From the NCBI GenBank assembly GCA_020634415.1, contig JACKBT010000001.1:124001-188000 (forward strand): 64,000 nt of DNA, read 5' to 3'. Numbering within the stretch: position 1 is the first letter of the stretch; each line of letters starts with the position of its first letter. A model generated the notes under the pieces. The model was not told the DNA's origin. It did no database searches and worked only from the letters and a program-made list of their open reading frames with translations. Below are positions 63,449 to 64,000 of the stretch, piece after piece. Made by a program: the position numbers and the translations under genes. This DNA comes from Ardenticatenaceae bacterium. Its GTDB lineage: Bacteria; Chloroflexota; Anaerolineae; Promineifilales; Promineifilaceae.

Positions 63449-63901
63449 CTATGGCTTTGTCACCACCAGCGTCACCCGGTATTCACTCTGTGTGATGGCC
63501 GGTTCCGGGTCTTGCGGGTATGGGTCCAGCGACTGCAATTCCAGTAGATAATCGCCCCATTCCAGGCTTTGTATATTCAACGGCGGGGCCGGATTGGTGT
63601 TAAACTCCCAGTCTACTGGCTCACCATCCCCCTGCTGTATGCTCAACACCCCCCGCGCCTCGCCCGTCCAAAAACACTCCACATTGGTCGGGCAGCGGGA
63701 GTCGTCCAGCACACTTTCAAAGGTGATGGTCAGGTTTTCGCTGGCGATAACGGCCGTTTCCCCCATCCCCACCGTAAACACATCCCCCACCAGCACCGGC
63801 GCTGGCTCCTCACGACTCGGCCCACAAGCGGCCGTGGCCGCTGTAAGCAAAAACAGCAGCCCTATACACACCTGCTTTAACTCCGACAAAATTGTTCTCA
63901 T
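63449..63901 (-). CDS. secreted lipoprotein, unknown
   Basis: 150 residues from MRTILSEL with AAGGAG upstream. Lipobox LTAATAAC. The mature part is beta-rich (FTVGMGETAVIASENLTITFESVLDDSRCPTNVECFWTGEARGVLSIQ) and resembles small proteins with the CPxxVxCxWxG motif found in many bacteria, of unknown function. One Cys pair. Confidence 0.8.
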   Translation of the reverse strand: MRTILSELKQVCIGLLFLLTAATAACGPSREEPAPVLVGDVFTVGMGETAVIASENLTITFESVLDDSRCPTNVECFWTGEARGVLSIQQGDGEPVDWEFNTNPAPPLNIQSLEWGDYLLELQSLDPYPQDPEPAITQSEYRVTLVVTKP

Positions 63902-63932
63902 TTTACGCTCCTTAGGAAGGAGAATTTGATAA

Positions 63933-63971
63933 CTTGCAGGTTGGAGATTAGCCCAATCTCCAACCTGCAAG
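63933..63971. repeat. 17-bp perfect hairpin with GGAGATT words
   Basis: cttgcaggttggagatt pairs exactly with its complement at 63955-63971 around a 5-nt loop. Upstream of the lipoprotein gene. Confidence 0.85.
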
Positions 63972-64000
63972 ATATTTCATTTTCGTTTCCTACTTAACCT

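Overview
This 64 kb window looks like chromosome from a Chloroflexota bacterium, probably Anaerolineae-like. That placement is an inference from the gene mix: short secreted proteins ending in a YLPxI tail, an alkyl-DHAP-synthase-like flavoprotein, GAF/PAS signalling proteins and Gram-positive-style SOS boxes. Coding density is high. No tRNA, rRNA, CRISPR array or intact transposase was found.

Layout. 1-5.1 kb: the end of a C39-type peptidase/TPR protein, a DUF305 membrane protein, and a minus-strand copper block (csoR, copZ, copA and a thioredoxin-like lipoprotein) with a CsoR-type operator and a near-consensus promoter. 5.2-5.3 kb: a MITE with a 10-bp target duplication. 5.4-11.6 kb: an esterase and a non-canonical chaperone operon (TPR protein, HPD-less J protein, GrpE, DnaK). 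11.7-25.8 kb: mostly minus-strand housekeeping (ADHAPS-like oxidase, rRNA methyltransferase, thioesterase, purB, guaB, lgt, sulfatase, response regulator, DUF4350 protein, SppA). 25.9-38.9 kb: recF, a nucleotide cyclase hybrid, rsmG, a peptide-binding lipoprotein, an SOS block (lexA and an FtsK-like ATPase with its own LexA box), ggt and an SPFH protein. 39-46.5 kb: a plus-strand accessory run with two SCO6745/SalK-like proteins, an MBL hydrolase, DinB, an MFS pump, ArsR and SRPBCC proteins. 46.8-64 kb: a Rieske protein, two large secreted proteins, a GrdB-family selenoprotein, metG, two candidate structured RNAs, a tandem pair of secreted paralogues, a C69 peptidase, murJ and a lipoprotein.

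Main findings. (1) Two genes are interrupted by in-frame TGA codons exactly at catalytic cysteine positions. One is a thioredoxin-like lipoprotein whose CxxC would read UxxU; the other is a GrdB-family protein reading UxxC. In both, a GC-rich hairpin with a GU-starting triloop lies exactly 18 nt after the (second) UGA, which fits a bacterial SECIS. The UxxU lipoprotein behind copA is the most novel item. (2) The palindrome AACGGCCGTT is iterated through coding and noncoding DNA like cyanobacterial HIP1. (3) Hairpins built from iterated short words fill most intergenic gaps, and some lie in frame inside copA and purB. (4) Several MITE-like families are present. (5) Three secreted proteins share a C-terminal YLP(F/I)I tail that may be a sorting signal.
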